From: Owenweeksia hongkongensis DSM 17368
Lineage (GTDB): Bacteria > Bacteroidota > Bacteroidia > Flavobacteriales > Schleiferiaceae
Direction of reading: 5' to 3'
Assembly: GCF_000236705.1 (NCBI RefSeq)
Contig: NC_016599.1
Span: 3,534,001-3,598,000, forward strand
Length of the DNA: 64,000 nt
Made by a program: the position numbers and the translations under genes. A model generated the notes under the pieces. The model was not told the origin of the DNA. It saw only the letters and a program-made list of their open reading frames with translations, and searched no databases. Shown one piece after another: positions 54,146 to 62,135 of this stretch; within the stretch, counting starts at the first letter, position 1, and the number at the start of each line of letters is the position of its first letter.

Positions 54146-54368
54146 ACTGAAAGAGCTCACCATAAGCTCAGAAACCATAAGGCTATTAGGCTTTATGCAA
54201 GAACTGGAACCGGGCAAGGTTGCCAGAAACATCACCCACAATATTTGTGAACTAGCTATGCTCACAGAAAACCAAACAGGTAGTGGATTTACCAATATGG
54301 AGGTGGTTACCTATCTCAGATTACAGCTTTTTCTTATGAGTTGGCAGGAGGATATTGACCAGGAATAG
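54075..54368 (+). CDS. Small helical protein of duplicated cassette, copy 2
   Basis: The 97-residue paralog of the protein at 36544 has about half of 83 aligned residues identical: LSPVDQALLTELKELTIS, EPGK, and the FLMSWQEDIDQE end. There is no signal peptide or known domain. It is encoded against the late genes between TerS-like and the 54412 gene, with its own leader and terminator. The ATGACAACAG start region is complementary to the leader's antisense segment. The role is unknown. Confidence 0.75.
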   Translation: MTTEKSDSPKTKQLSPVDQALLTELKELTISSETIRLLGFMQELEPGKVARNITHNICELAMLTENQTGSGFTNMEVVTYLRLQLFLMSWQEDIDQE

Positions 54369-54384
54369 GTATAGTGTAAAAGTA

Positions 54385-54412
54385 AATAGCCCCAATTATG
54401 GGGCTATTTTTT
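54385..54412. terminator. Terminator of cassette 2
   Basis: AATAGCCCC-N6-GGGGCTATT (54385-54393, 54400-54408) is followed by TTTTTTACT. The stem is identical to that of cassette 1 and also faces the end of the convergent gene at 54412. Confidence 0.92.
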
Positions 54413-54858
54413 TACTCTTTAAAATCTAAAGCCTTGATAAGGCCTACAATCTGCTCTAGTTCCCATTCCCGGTACATCAGCTTCTCTCTCCTGCTTTTTT
54501 GTAGTTCTGGCAGGGTGTTTTCCTTTAGCTTTTTTCTAAAGTCATTTATAGACTTCTCAGTGGCTCTTTTCTTTTTGAGCAGCTGCATACTGGTGAGTTT
54601 TTCCAGCTCCTTTTTGGCCAATAGCTTTTTAAAGATGGGATGCTCCCCCAATATTTCATTATGCTGCTTGTAATATTCCAATTCAGCATATATCTGCCTG
54701 TTTTCTTTAAAACCAGTAACCACCTGCAGGACTGTATCCTGTAGGTGGTCATATTTTTGATCTTCTAACTGGTGCCTGCCTTCTCTGTATTCTTCCCAGC
54801 AGGTAAATTTTAGAGTAACCAGCTGCTGTAGCTCTGGTGGGCAGTTTCTGTCTCTCAA
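54412..54858 (-). CDS. Phage protein, probably made by -1 frameshift from the preceding gene
   Basis: The 148-residue helical, charged protein (from TTG 54858) has QQLVTLKFTCWEEYREGRHQ and KRATEKSINDFRKKLKENTL. No ATG, GTG or other TTG precedes it in frame, yet the frame stays open upstream through LRDEFPFLRDRNCPPE-like coding sequence into an A9 run (minus strand, 54909-54917). That run lies near the end of the 54882 gene. A -1 slip on this run would fuse the two products. Function is unknown; it is located between capsid and terminase genes. Confidence 0.6.
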   Translation of the reverse strand: MRDRNCPPELQQLVTLKFTCWEEYREGRHQLEDQKYDHLQDTVLQVVTGFKENRQIYAELEYYKQHNEILGEHPIFKKLLAKKELEKLTSMQLLKKKRATEKSINDFRKKLKENTLPELQKSRREKLMYREWELEQIVGLIKALDFKE

Positions 54859-54881
54859 AAAAGGAAACTCATCTCTGAGTT

Positions 54882-55394
54882 TTACTCCTGTTCTTGTGGC
54901 TTCTCTGCTTTTTTTTTCTGGGCAGCCAAGTGAGAGTCATAAGCTCTTAATGCTCCTACCAAGTCAGCCTTGCTTTTTCCTGCAGGTGCAAATTCTTCTG
55001 GTAGTGCCCCAGCTTCTTTTCTTATGTCATTCCACTTCATAGAGTCAAAGCGGTCTTTTTCAGCTGTATCTTCATCAGATTCATCTACACCTGTACCCAC
55101 TTTTCCTTGTCCTACAAGCTCCAAAACTTTTCCAGTTTCTTGGGTATCAACATTTTCTTTTTTAGCATCAATTCTTTCAGCTAATAGAGAGTTCATTTGA
55201 CCTGCTGGTATGCCAGCCAGTTTGCACAATTCATAATGAACTTGATTGCGGTTGGCCTCAGTATCATGCAAACGGGCAAAGCCAGCTGCAAGGGCCATAT
55301 TTCTTCCCGGTAGGGATTGATAAAGAACCACACCACCAGATAGTGAGCGGTCTGTTTGAAGATAATTTTGTACTTTTTCCTTAGTCTGAGACAT
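54882..55394 (-). CDS. Phage protein with C-terminal slippery run
   Basis: The 170-residue protein has GGVVLYQSLPGRNMALAAGF, a low-complexity acidic middle, and a C-terminal SAP/LEM-like MKWNDIRKEAGALPEEF...SKADLVGALRAY stretch. Its last residues KKKAEKPQEQE follow nine A residues on the coding strand. It could be a scaffold or head-assembly factor given its place after the capsid genes. See the next gene for the frameshift candidate. Confidence 0.6.
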   Translation of the reverse strand: MSQTKEKVQNYLQTDRSLSGGVVLYQSLPGRNMALAAGFARLHDTEANRNQVHYELCKLAGIPAGQMNSLLAERIDAKKENVDTQETGKVLELVGQGKVGTGVDESDEDTAEKDRFDSMKWNDIRKEAGALPEEFAPAGKSKADLVGALRAYDSHLAAQKKKAEKPQEQE

Positions 55395-55486
55395 AGCTAT
55401 GTATTTTAAAGCTAATATGCTATGAATAAAATAGGGCTAAAAGGACAGGGGAGAGTAGGGAGTAGGATTATGGAAATAGAGTACTA

Positions 55487-55588
55487 ATGGATAAGAGAAG
55501 TGAAGATATTGTGGGCAGACTGGTGATCTGTGGAATTATATTGGTGCTTTATGGGTTGTACAAGCTAGTTCAATATTTAGTGAACTAA
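55487..55588 (+). CDS. 33-residue single-span membrane peptide
   Basis: The short frame (ATG 55487) begins with a charged stretch and then a hydrophobic helix (VICGIILVLYGLYKLVQYLV). It ends 1 base before the stop of the convergent 54-residue gene. It is too short for certainty, but it is a clean transmembrane peptide in a 428-bp gap without other genes. Confidence 0.35.
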   Translation: MDKRSEDIVGRLVICGIILVLYGLYKLVQYLVN

Positions 55589-55589
55589 T

Positions 55590-55754
55590 CTATTTCCTGT
55601 GTCCTGTAGGAAGCTCCAAATTCTTTTTAGAACCAGTAGAGTCCTGTTGATTATCTATTGTATTTAGTAATACAAGGGTTAGTAAGCATATCATCACATA
55701 CACAATGAAAATTGTGGAAAGATGCTTTTCAATAAAGTTGAAAATTGATTTCAT
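55590..55754 (-). CDS. 54-residue membrane protein
   Basis: The ATG at 55754 opens a frame with one transmembrane helix (about residues 14-32, IFIVYVMICLLTLVLL) and a polar C-terminal tail. It lies downstream of the terminator at 55771-55796, so it needs its own promoter or read-through. No homolog is recognised. Confidence 0.45.
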   Translation of the reverse strand: MKSIFNFIEKHLSTIFIVYVMICLLTLVLLNTIDNQQDSTGSKKNLELPTGHRK

Positions 55755-55770
55755 AGGCTCAAAAATAAAA

Positions 55771-55796
55771 AAAGCCCCACAATACTGAGGGGCTTT
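55771..55796 (-). terminator. Terminator after the decoration-domain gene
   Basis: An AAAGCCCC / GGGGCTTT stem is followed on the minus strand by a long T run. Confidence 0.9.
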
Positions 55797-55822
55797 CCTT
55801 GACTTGAAATCCTTTACCTACA

Positions 55823-56764
55823 TCAGGACCTCGATAATTCTATAAAATTAAAACCTGCTCCAGCATTTTTAAATGCAGTGAAGGTGATAGAAGCCCCCTC
55901 AGCTGCTGTCCAGGTTACTCCATCTTTCAATTGGAAGTCATTACCACTTGGTATGGTAGAAGCATTGGCTCCACCAGTTCCCAATAGGGTGTATGATTCT
56001 CCATGCACAGCATCATCCAATGTGGTGATTTCTGTAGCAGCTGTGTTTTCACTCAGCTGATACTGACCTGATCCTTCAGATACTGATGGGCTGGTATCAT
56101 CATCAGCTATTGTAGCCAATGGTGCAGAGTAGGTATGTGTACCACTATACTTACCTGGAGGAAGTGAAGTTCTACCCACACCAGCAAGATTCAGCATAGT
56201 CTTCTTGGCTGTAGAATCATCTTGGCCTTGTGGCACTATCTGCAATGGGTGGCAGGGTGTACCCAACACTTTGTCATAATCAGAACCACACTCATGCACT
56301 ACTGCAATTATGTTTTGGTTCAGATTGTTTACCACCCACTCATTAAGCTCTAATGAATCACCAGGATGCTCCATTGCCAAGGCATGAATCAAACCTCTTG
56401 CATCAGTTTCCCCTTCAGTAGTGTATCCGGGTGCTGTCTTGTCAATGGTTCCATAAAACCTTGTAGCATACTTACCAGGCTTACATTGGATGTTTTGAGG
56501 AATCAAAACTCCTTTTTCATCCCTCTCTAGTGATGATTGCACTATCTCATCCAATTTATAGAAAGTAACCATGTCTTTCTTATTCTTGGGAGCTCCACCA
56601 CCTACTGTTTTGAAAACATCTACAGCAATGTAGCCTGCCATAGCATAACTCACACCTTCAGCTCCAAGCTGTATTCCGGTTATAGCCAAATCATGCACAC
56701 CTACTGCCACAAGGGCCAGCATTACTATACTGAAGAGACCATAATTTTTTAAAAACTTTTTCAT
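55823..56764 (-). CDS. Capsid-associated protein with one decoration-type domain
   Basis: The 313-residue protein has an N-terminal hydrophobic region (about residues 10-50). Its middle holds CKPGKYATRFYGTIDKTAPGY and a Cys-containing VVHECGSDYDKVLGTPCHP. A C-terminal domain (about residues 230-313) is homologous to the repeats at the end of the capsid protein (TAATEITTLDDAVHGESYTLLG, NASTIPSG). It follows the capsid gene by 67 bases and has its own terminator. It is probably a head decoration or minor capsid protein. Confidence 0.6.
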   Translation of the reverse strand: MKKFLKNYGLFSIVMLALVAVGVHDLAITGIQLGAEGVSYAMAGYIAVDVFKTVGGGAPKNKKDMVTFYKLDEIVQSSLERDEKGVLIPQNIQCKPGKYATRFYGTIDKTAPGYTTEGETDARGLIHALAMEHPGDSLELNEWVVNNLNQNIIAVVHECGSDYDKVLGTPCHPLQIVPQGQDDSTAKKTMLNLAGVGRTSLPPGKYSGTHTYSAPLATIADDDTSPSVSEGSGQYQLSENTAATEITTLDDAVHGESYTLLGTGGANASTIPSGNDFQLKDGVTWTAAEGASITFTAFKNAGAGFNFIELSRS

Positions 56765-56831
56765 GATATTATTCTTGTTTTTGATTGATAAAACCCTGAC
56801 TGCCTAAGCAGCCAGGGAATGATCAGGATTA

Positions 56832-59012
56832 TTAGCCTCTATTAGTTTCAATGAACTTACCACCTTGGTAAATCACATCTACAAACACTCCTGTAGTAAG
56901 GGTGATACCAGCAGATAGCCTGCTAAACTTACCAGTCTTAGCAATGGTAGTTGCATTAGGGTTATCAGATCCACCTTCAAGTCTGTAAGTCATGCCTTCC
57001 TCTGCATTGGTAATATCAGTGATGGCAGTAGCCCCAGTATTGGTACCGGTAATAAAGCGGGTTCCATCAGCTGCATCAGCTGTAGTAGCATCAGGAGCAA
57101 GGATTACAAACTCCTCTATGCGGATATCCTCATTTCTGTAGATCTCTACAAACTTACCATCACTTGGTCTCTTGTATAGCTTGATCATGGTCTTACTATT
57201 CAAGGTAACTGAGCCTGTAAGGTCAAAGTTCCCACTATTAGCAATAGTGCTTGCATTGGTGTCACTTCCACCATATAGGTAGTAGTACTTTCCATTTTCA
57301 GCATCATCAATGTTGGTGATAGCTGTGGCTCCTGTATTTGCAGCAGTAATCAATACATTATGATACTGAGCAGAAGGAGTAGCATCATCAGCAGCCATTG
57401 GCACTTTTACATCAGTAAGTAGCTCCACATCATTACACCAGAAAATTTGGTTATTGTAGTCCACTGGAGTACCAGCATCCCACTGCATTCCAAACACATC
57501 CACATGAGCTCCCATTTTATAATCTCCAAGAATGAAGATTTGTCTCTTCAGGTACTCAATAGTAAGAAGTGCTTTTTCTCTTGGCACATTTTCCAAAATT
57601 TTGATGTTGTCATCAGGAGTAATGTAGTGGAAGTTTGTTCCTTCCAGGTAATCCACCTTTTTCAGTTGGATATTTGGGAAACCATCTACTGACATATCAC
57701 CTTCCTTATAGGTAGGGTATGTACCTTCCAATAGTTTCTTTTTCTCAATGTACCATCTCAAGTGAGTTGGAGACATACCATAATCCAATCCTGGCATTGT
57801 TCTCTTCTCCTCAGGAAGCTTCTCACACATGCTTTTCACATAGTCCACTATATTAGATGGAGTAGGAGTTCCCAAGTTTTTGAATGGGTTAAAAGTCTTG
57901 TACATGTTGTCAATTACCAGCTTCAAAAATCCATTAGAACGGAAAATGAAAGACTGAGCCTCAGTACGGTCTACATCAGGATTGTAAACACCTTTTACAA
58001 TTACTTGATCATCCTCCTTGCGGGCTTGCTTCAATAAGTGCTCCCAAAGCATTCTTACCAAACTCATTTTGTTTGGCTGAGAACCTTCTTTATTGAAACG
58101 GTTCATCCAGGATGTTTCAATTTGCTGCAACTCATACCCTTCAAACTGGATATCAATTTGTACTGGATATACTTTACCTTCTAGTGGAATGAACTTTTGT
58201 TTGTTTTTAGGCAACCAGTTCTTTTTTCTTCCCTGAGTGATTTCCTGAGTAAGGATACCTACATAACCAATTCTATCATCTACACCAGATATTACCTCCC
58301 AGTTGCTAGGAATACCTCTATAGTCTTGCATAATGTCAAGCACTTCTTGGCGGTCTTCTCTCCAGTAGGCTTCAAAATCCTGATTGATACGGGCAATGTT
58401 TGCAGCATCCCAGTTGGTTGCAGCAGAAATCAAACTTGGATCAGCACCAGGTGCAGTAGCAGCTTTTAGCCTTTGGTTCCAAGGTCTATCAGCAGTAAGG
58501 GCATCATAACTTTTGCCAGAGGCAAAAAGGTGAGTGGCAGAATGTACTAATGACATTTTTCCTTTAGGGTTAGTTAATAATTCAGGCTTGTCATGCTCAG
58601 GTAGATTGGATAGAGCATCAATTTCTTCCTGCTGCTTGGTGAATTTGGCTTGCAATTCTGCAATCACTTCATCAGTTGACTTTTCAGCTTTAGGTGAAGC
58701 ACTATTGCCACCTTTGTTGCTGTTGTCAGCTTCAGCACCAGTAGCTGGGGCATCAGCAGCTGCTTCTTTCTCTCCTAAAAGAGCTTTTAGCTTTGCTTTG
58801 GTTTGATCTCTCTCACCTTCAAGTTTTGCAACTTGTTCAAACTCTTCATTGGCAGCTTTTTCAAAGTTGTCAAATAGAGCTGGGTCTCCAAGGGCTTCAA
58901 TAAGCTCCTCCTTTTGCTCTTTAGAAAAGGAGAGCTTTCCTTCTTGTTGAGGCAAAGCCTTCATCCCAAACAGGGACATGACCATTGCCTTCACTTCTTT
59001 CCAATTTTTCAT
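56832..59012 (-). CDS. Major capsid protein with N-terminal scaffold and two C-terminal decoration repeats
   Basis: The 726-residue protein has a scaffold-like coiled-coil and low-complexity N-terminal region (about 1-150), probably cleaved by the upstream S49 protease. A capsid core (about 170-540) contains WEVISGVDDRIGYVGILTQEI and MLWEHLLKQARKEDDQVIVKG. Two tandem C-terminal repeats follow (about 560-640 and 650-726), each with TGATAIT-I--AE-G--Y-L-GGSD and NA-TIA--G-F. The third copy is in the next gene. HK97-like fold is inferred from gene order and size. Confidence 0.75.
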   Translation of the reverse strand: MKNWKEVKAMVMSLFGMKALPQQEGKLSFSKEQKEELIEALGDPALFDNFEKAANEEFEQVAKLEGERDQTKAKLKALLGEKEAAADAPATGAEADNSNKGGNSASPKAEKSTDEVIAELQAKFTKQQEEIDALSNLPEHDKPELLTNPKGKMSLVHSATHLFASGKSYDALTADRPWNQRLKAATAPGADPSLISAATNWDAANIARINQDFEAYWREDRQEVLDIMQDYRGIPSNWEVISGVDDRIGYVGILTQEITQGRKKNWLPKNKQKFIPLEGKVYPVQIDIQFEGYELQQIETSWMNRFNKEGSQPNKMSLVRMLWEHLLKQARKEDDQVIVKGVYNPDVDRTEAQSFIFRSNGFLKLVIDNMYKTFNPFKNLGTPTPSNIVDYVKSMCEKLPEEKRTMPGLDYGMSPTHLRWYIEKKKLLEGTYPTYKEGDMSVDGFPNIQLKKVDYLEGTNFHYITPDDNIKILENVPREKALLTIEYLKRQIFILGDYKMGAHVDVFGMQWDAGTPVDYNNQIFWCNDVELLTDVKVPMAADDATPSAQYHNVLITAANTGATAITNIDDAENGKYYYLYGGSDTNASTIANSGNFDLTGSVTLNSKTMIKLYKRPSDGKFVEIYRNEDIRIEEFVILAPDATTADAADGTRFITGTNTGATAITDITNAEEGMTYRLEGGSDNPNATTIAKTGKFSRLSAGITLTTGVFVDVIYQGGKFIETNRG

Positions 59013-59033
59013 TTTTGGATCGGGGGGTTTTAA

Positions 59034-59948
59034 TTAAACATTAGCCTTCAATGCTATTTTTAGCATGTGTTTTTTATCATTTGCCAGTTCTCTCACTTTT
59101 TCCTGAGCTGCCTGCATATTTCCTTTGCTATCTGCTAAGCCTACTGCAATGGCATCATCAGTAAAAAACATTTTGCCAGTAAGCACACCTACTTCATCAG
59201 CTTTTAGCTTATTGCCCCTTTGGGCTTTTACAGCATTTTGGAAATTTTTGGCAAGAGGGGAGAGCATTTCTTCCTGTATCATTTCATACTTGCCTTCCAG
59301 TAATAATTCAAAGGCCTTATTCTTATGAGTAGATTCAGGAGCATATACAGTATGGAACTTTACACCCTCAGCTTCCAGCTTGGGTCTTATATCTGCCAGA
59401 GAAATCATTACTCCTATGGAGCCAAAGGCAGCAGAAATATTATTGGAAGCCATAATATGATCAGTGTGGCTGGCCACATAATACATGGCACTGGCACAAG
59501 TATCACAAAGAGCCACCACTGGTTTTGTTCTGGCATTGAGCACATCAGTATAGGGTGAAATAGCATTTACAGCTCCACCACCTGAATCACCAATCAATAC
59601 TGCTCCTACTACTTTAGGATTGGCCAAAGCCATTTTCATATAAGCAGCTATTTCTTCAGCACCATAATCACAGTAGCTACCATATTTGGTAAAGGCACCT
59701 ATTACTTCAATTACTGCCACAGCATTGTTTGGCAATGCATCCGGGTTTTTAAAGTCATGCATGTACCTGTTGCCAGATTCATCCATATAGGTAAGCACAG
59801 ATTTTGGAGAAGCATCCAGAGATACATCTAAGGCATTAGGCCTTTTGTCCAAAAATTGCTGAATGACATGGGTGTAATTAAATACAGACTCATAATGGAT
59901 GGCCCATTGTGAGTTTAAGATTGAATGATAAAGCTTGTTGAGTTCCAC
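59034..59948 (-). CDS. S49-family peptidase (capsid maturation protease)
   Basis: The 304-residue SppA-like protease has VAVIEVIGAFTKYGSY, VVGAVLIGDSGGGAV and the nucleophile region CDTCASAMYYVAS (Ser 153). A following AAFGSIGVMISLADI carries the S49 pattern. There is no signal peptide, so it acts in the cytoplasm, as phage prohead proteases do. It lies 21 bases before the capsid gene. Confidence 0.85.
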   Translation of the reverse strand: MELNKLYHSILNSQWAIHYESVFNYTHVIQQFLDKRPNALDVSLDASPKSVLTYMDESGNRYMHDFKNPDALPNNAVAVIEVIGAFTKYGSYCDYGAEEIAAYMKMALANPKVVGAVLIGDSGGGAVNAISPYTDVLNARTKPVVALCDTCASAMYYVASHTDHIMASNNISAAFGSIGVMISLADIRPKLEAEGVKFHTVYAPESTHKNKAFELLLEGKYEMIQEEMLSPLAKNFQNAVKAQRGNKLKADEVGVLTGKMFFTDDAIAVGLADSKGNMQAAQEKVRELANDKKHMLKIALKANV

Positions 59949-60132
59949 CTGTAAGAATTTACTTCAAGAATAGAAGTATGGGGTGGATGTGAAAAGGACA
60001 GATTACAAAGGCATTTTAGCCTGTAAATAGTGGTTTTGTAATTGCAAACAGTATTTTATTGGTCTATTGTTTTGTTAATCAGTTGTTTAACCTATAAAAA
60101 ACGCTTATTTTTTATGTCCGCGAATTTGCCAA

Positions 60133-60723
60133 TTATTTTAATTTCCTGTCTATCAATAACTTACCTCCTGATTTTTTTTCCCTTAGGTAAAGGGAGTCAT
60201 TTACTTTTTCGTAAACCGACTTTTTGAGTGGAAATTTATGTCTCTGGTACATTTTCATGAGCCTGTCATAGTTGTACTCAGTGTCCTGCAGGTGGTATAC
60301 TTTTATGATATCTTCAATGGCCTGTTTTAGCCCACCTCTTTTTTGGCCTGCAACTCTACCAGCAATGTATGAGATGCATGAGTTTTCAAATTCTATTTGA
60401 TAAAGCTCATTTATTAACTCCACAGCTTGTGGATCCACTTTCAGTTCACCAGTCCTTCCATCAGCATACAGTTTCTTTCTGTGATCTCTTTTTGGTATGG
60501 ATACAGTAAGGGCAAAACCCTTTTGAGGTTTCTTGATACCAGGATAGTCAGCTTTCTCCAAAATCACTCTTATGATTTTGCCATGCAAAGAGCGCATGCT
60601 TATTTTTATTACTCTATGCCTGTATATTTCATCAGAATATACTTCTGACTTAAGGGTGTAAAATAGGTATTGAGCCAAGTGAGGCTTGAAGGGGAAGGTG
60701 AGGAGCTGCTGGTTTTCACTCAT
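60133..60723 (-). CDS. Basic phage protein of unknown function
   Basis: The 196-residue basic protein has a YFTL-rich N-terminus (PFKPHLAQYLFYTLKSEV), then SIPKRDHRKKLYADGRTGEL and YDRLMKMYQRHKFPLKKS. It may bind nucleic acid. It is separated from the S49 gene by 184 bases with an AGGC-ATTTTA-GCCT hairpin (60012-60025 region), so a promoter may lie there. No family is assigned. Confidence 0.5.
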   Translation of the reverse strand: MSENQQLLTFPFKPHLAQYLFYTLKSEVYSDEIYRHRVIKISMRSLHGKIIRVILEKADYPGIKKPQKGFALTVSIPKRDHRKKLYADGRTGELKVDPQAVELINELYQIEFENSCISYIAGRVAGQKRGGLKQAIEDIIKVYHLQDTEYNYDRLMKMYQRHKFPLKKSVYEKVNDSLYLREKKSGGKLLIDRKLK

Positions 60724-60787
60724 GGCACTAAATTAAAATTTCCAAATTGGCAATAGATGTTTCTTTATTGGAAGTTTTTCACAGGTT

Positions 60788-61228
60788 TTACAACCATAAT
60801 TTTTTGGCAAGCAATATGGCCAACCATAGTCCTAATGCTAAAACTACCCACCACCACTGAAAGGTCCATTTAGTTTTTTCATCAATGGTTTCTACACCCT
60901 GCTTCTCACTTTCTGTAATGGTAAGTTTTGTAGCTGCCCTTTCTGGCACTTTCACCTCCAGCTTTGGTGTGCCTGTAGCCTTATCAGTGTATTGCTTTGC
61001 TTCCACACCACTTACAGGGTCTTTCCACCTAGTGGTATCAGGAGCAAAGGGAGGTATCACTTCACCCGGTTCCACATCTATAGGATCCAGTGTGGCTTTT
61101 AGCTCAGGCACTTTTATAGTTTCAGTGATTTCCTTCTTTTCAGTTTCAGTCCATTGCTTTTCACTTTTCTTTTTATGGCTGGCACAGCCAATAAGAAAAG
61201 GCATTAGTAAAATGAGAAGCTTTTTCAT
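60788..61228 (-). CDS. Candidate unimolecular spanin
   Basis: The 146-residue protein begins with a lipoprotein signal (LLMPFLIGC, lipobox IGC at residues 13-15) and ends with a transmembrane helix (WWWVVLALGLWLAILLAKKLW). A charged, Pro-rich middle spans the periplasm. An outer-membrane lipid anchor plus inner-membrane C-terminal helix in one chain is the unimolecular spanin design. It overlaps the endolysin stop by 4 bases and completes a holin-endolysin-spanin set. Confidence 0.8.
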   Translation of the reverse strand: MKKLLILLMPFLIGCASHKKKSEKQWTETEKKEITETIKVPELKATLDPIDVEPGEVIPPFAPDTTRWKDPVSGVEAKQYTDKATGTPKLEVKVPERAATKLTITESEKQGVETIDEKTKWTFQWWWVVLALGLWLAILLAKKLWL

Positions 61229-61683
61229 TGCCCAGCTTTTTTCCAGTTATCTGTCCATCTGTTTCTATGAGGTTTACCAGGTCTCCAGGCTTTTATGTAA
61301 TAATGCCAAGCAGCTTCTTCAGTAGTGGGTATTGATCCGGGTAATGTCCAAAGCAATAACCGGGCAAAGCAAGCAGCCAGCAAATCATTGTGCTGCAGCT
61401 GAAAGTGAACATCAGTTTTGTTGGTAGTGCCTATTAGATTCATACAAATCTCCTGAGCCATAATAGCTGTAGAAGGATGATTGAGCACACCAGTTACACC
61501 ACCACCAGCTTCAAACTGCCAAAAACCATTAGCAGGGCCACCATTGTGCTGTACCCTAGCTTCAAAACCACTTTCTTGATAGCCAATAGCCAACATCATT
61601 CTTTCTACACCAATAGTGAGAAATTGGGGCCCCATAAACTCTATAGCCTCACACACTAAATCTTTTGCTTGCTGATGGGTCAT
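61225..61683 (-). CDS. Endolysin (lysozyme-like)
   Basis: The 152-residue protein has a lysozyme/transglycosylase-like catalytic Glu in GYQESGF (Glu 37), GGPANGFWQFEAGGGV, and the C-terminal AWHYYIKAWRPGKPH found in phage muramidases. There is no signal peptide, so a holin must release it. It lies 12 bases after the holin gene. Confidence 0.8.
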   Translation of the reverse strand: MTHQQAKDLVCEAIEFMGPQFLTIGVERMMLAIGYQESGFEARVQHNGGPANGFWQFEAGGGVTGVLNHPSTAIMAQEICMNLIGTTNKTDVHFQLQHNDLLAACFARLLLWTLPGSIPTTEEAAWHYYIKAWRPGKPHRNRWTDNWKKAGQ

Positions 61684-61695
61684 TAGATTCAGATT

Positions 61696-62046
61696 TTACT
61701 TGCCTGATTTTCTATCATAATCCTGAACTGTGGAAGACTGGAGAAATCCACCCTTTCTTTTGGCCCATTGCAATACCAATTCAGGAACTGCACCTACCAC
61801 CAGATAAATCAGATCATTTAAGGTAACCTCTCCTGAAAAGAGACTTACAGCATTATCCCAATTCAAATGAATAGCAATACTAATGGCAATAGACAGGGCT
61901 AGTGACATCAAAATTTTCTTCCAGGTATCTTGCAGGAAGAATACTAAGTTGAATTTCTCAGGACTAGCCTCACTATCTTTATTCCTTTTCAGGATGTCAT
62001 ATATCTGGGCTATTAAGAACCCTAGCAAAGTGTTTACTAAATACAT
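61696..62046 (-). CDS. Holin
   Basis: The 116-residue protein has an N-terminal amphipathic hydrophobic stretch, two central hydrophobic helices (LMSLALSIAISIAIHL and LIYLVVGAVPELVLQWA) and a charged C-terminus. Size and topology are typical of phage holins, and it is directly upstream of the endolysin. It is the first gene of the CpG-poor late operon. Confidence 0.75.
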   Translation of the reverse strand: MYLVNTLLGFLIAQIYDILKRNKDSEASPEKFNLVFFLQDTWKKILMSLALSIAISIAIHLNWDNAVSLFSGEVTLNDLIYLVVGAVPELVLQWAKRKGGFLQSSTVQDYDRKSGK

Positions 62047-62115
62047 AGCTGCTGATTTAATTGTTTATTTTATGGCAATTACAGAAAAAGCAATGGAGCT
62101 GAATAGGTCACAAAA

Positions 62116-62135
62116 AAGAGGCTACTAGGCCTCTT
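62116..62135 (-). terminator. Terminator between lipoprotein gene and holin
   Basis: An AAGAGGC / GCCTCTT stem (62116-62122, 62129-62135) is followed on the minus strand by six Ts. It marks the boundary of the late operon and of the CpG shift. Confidence 0.8.
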
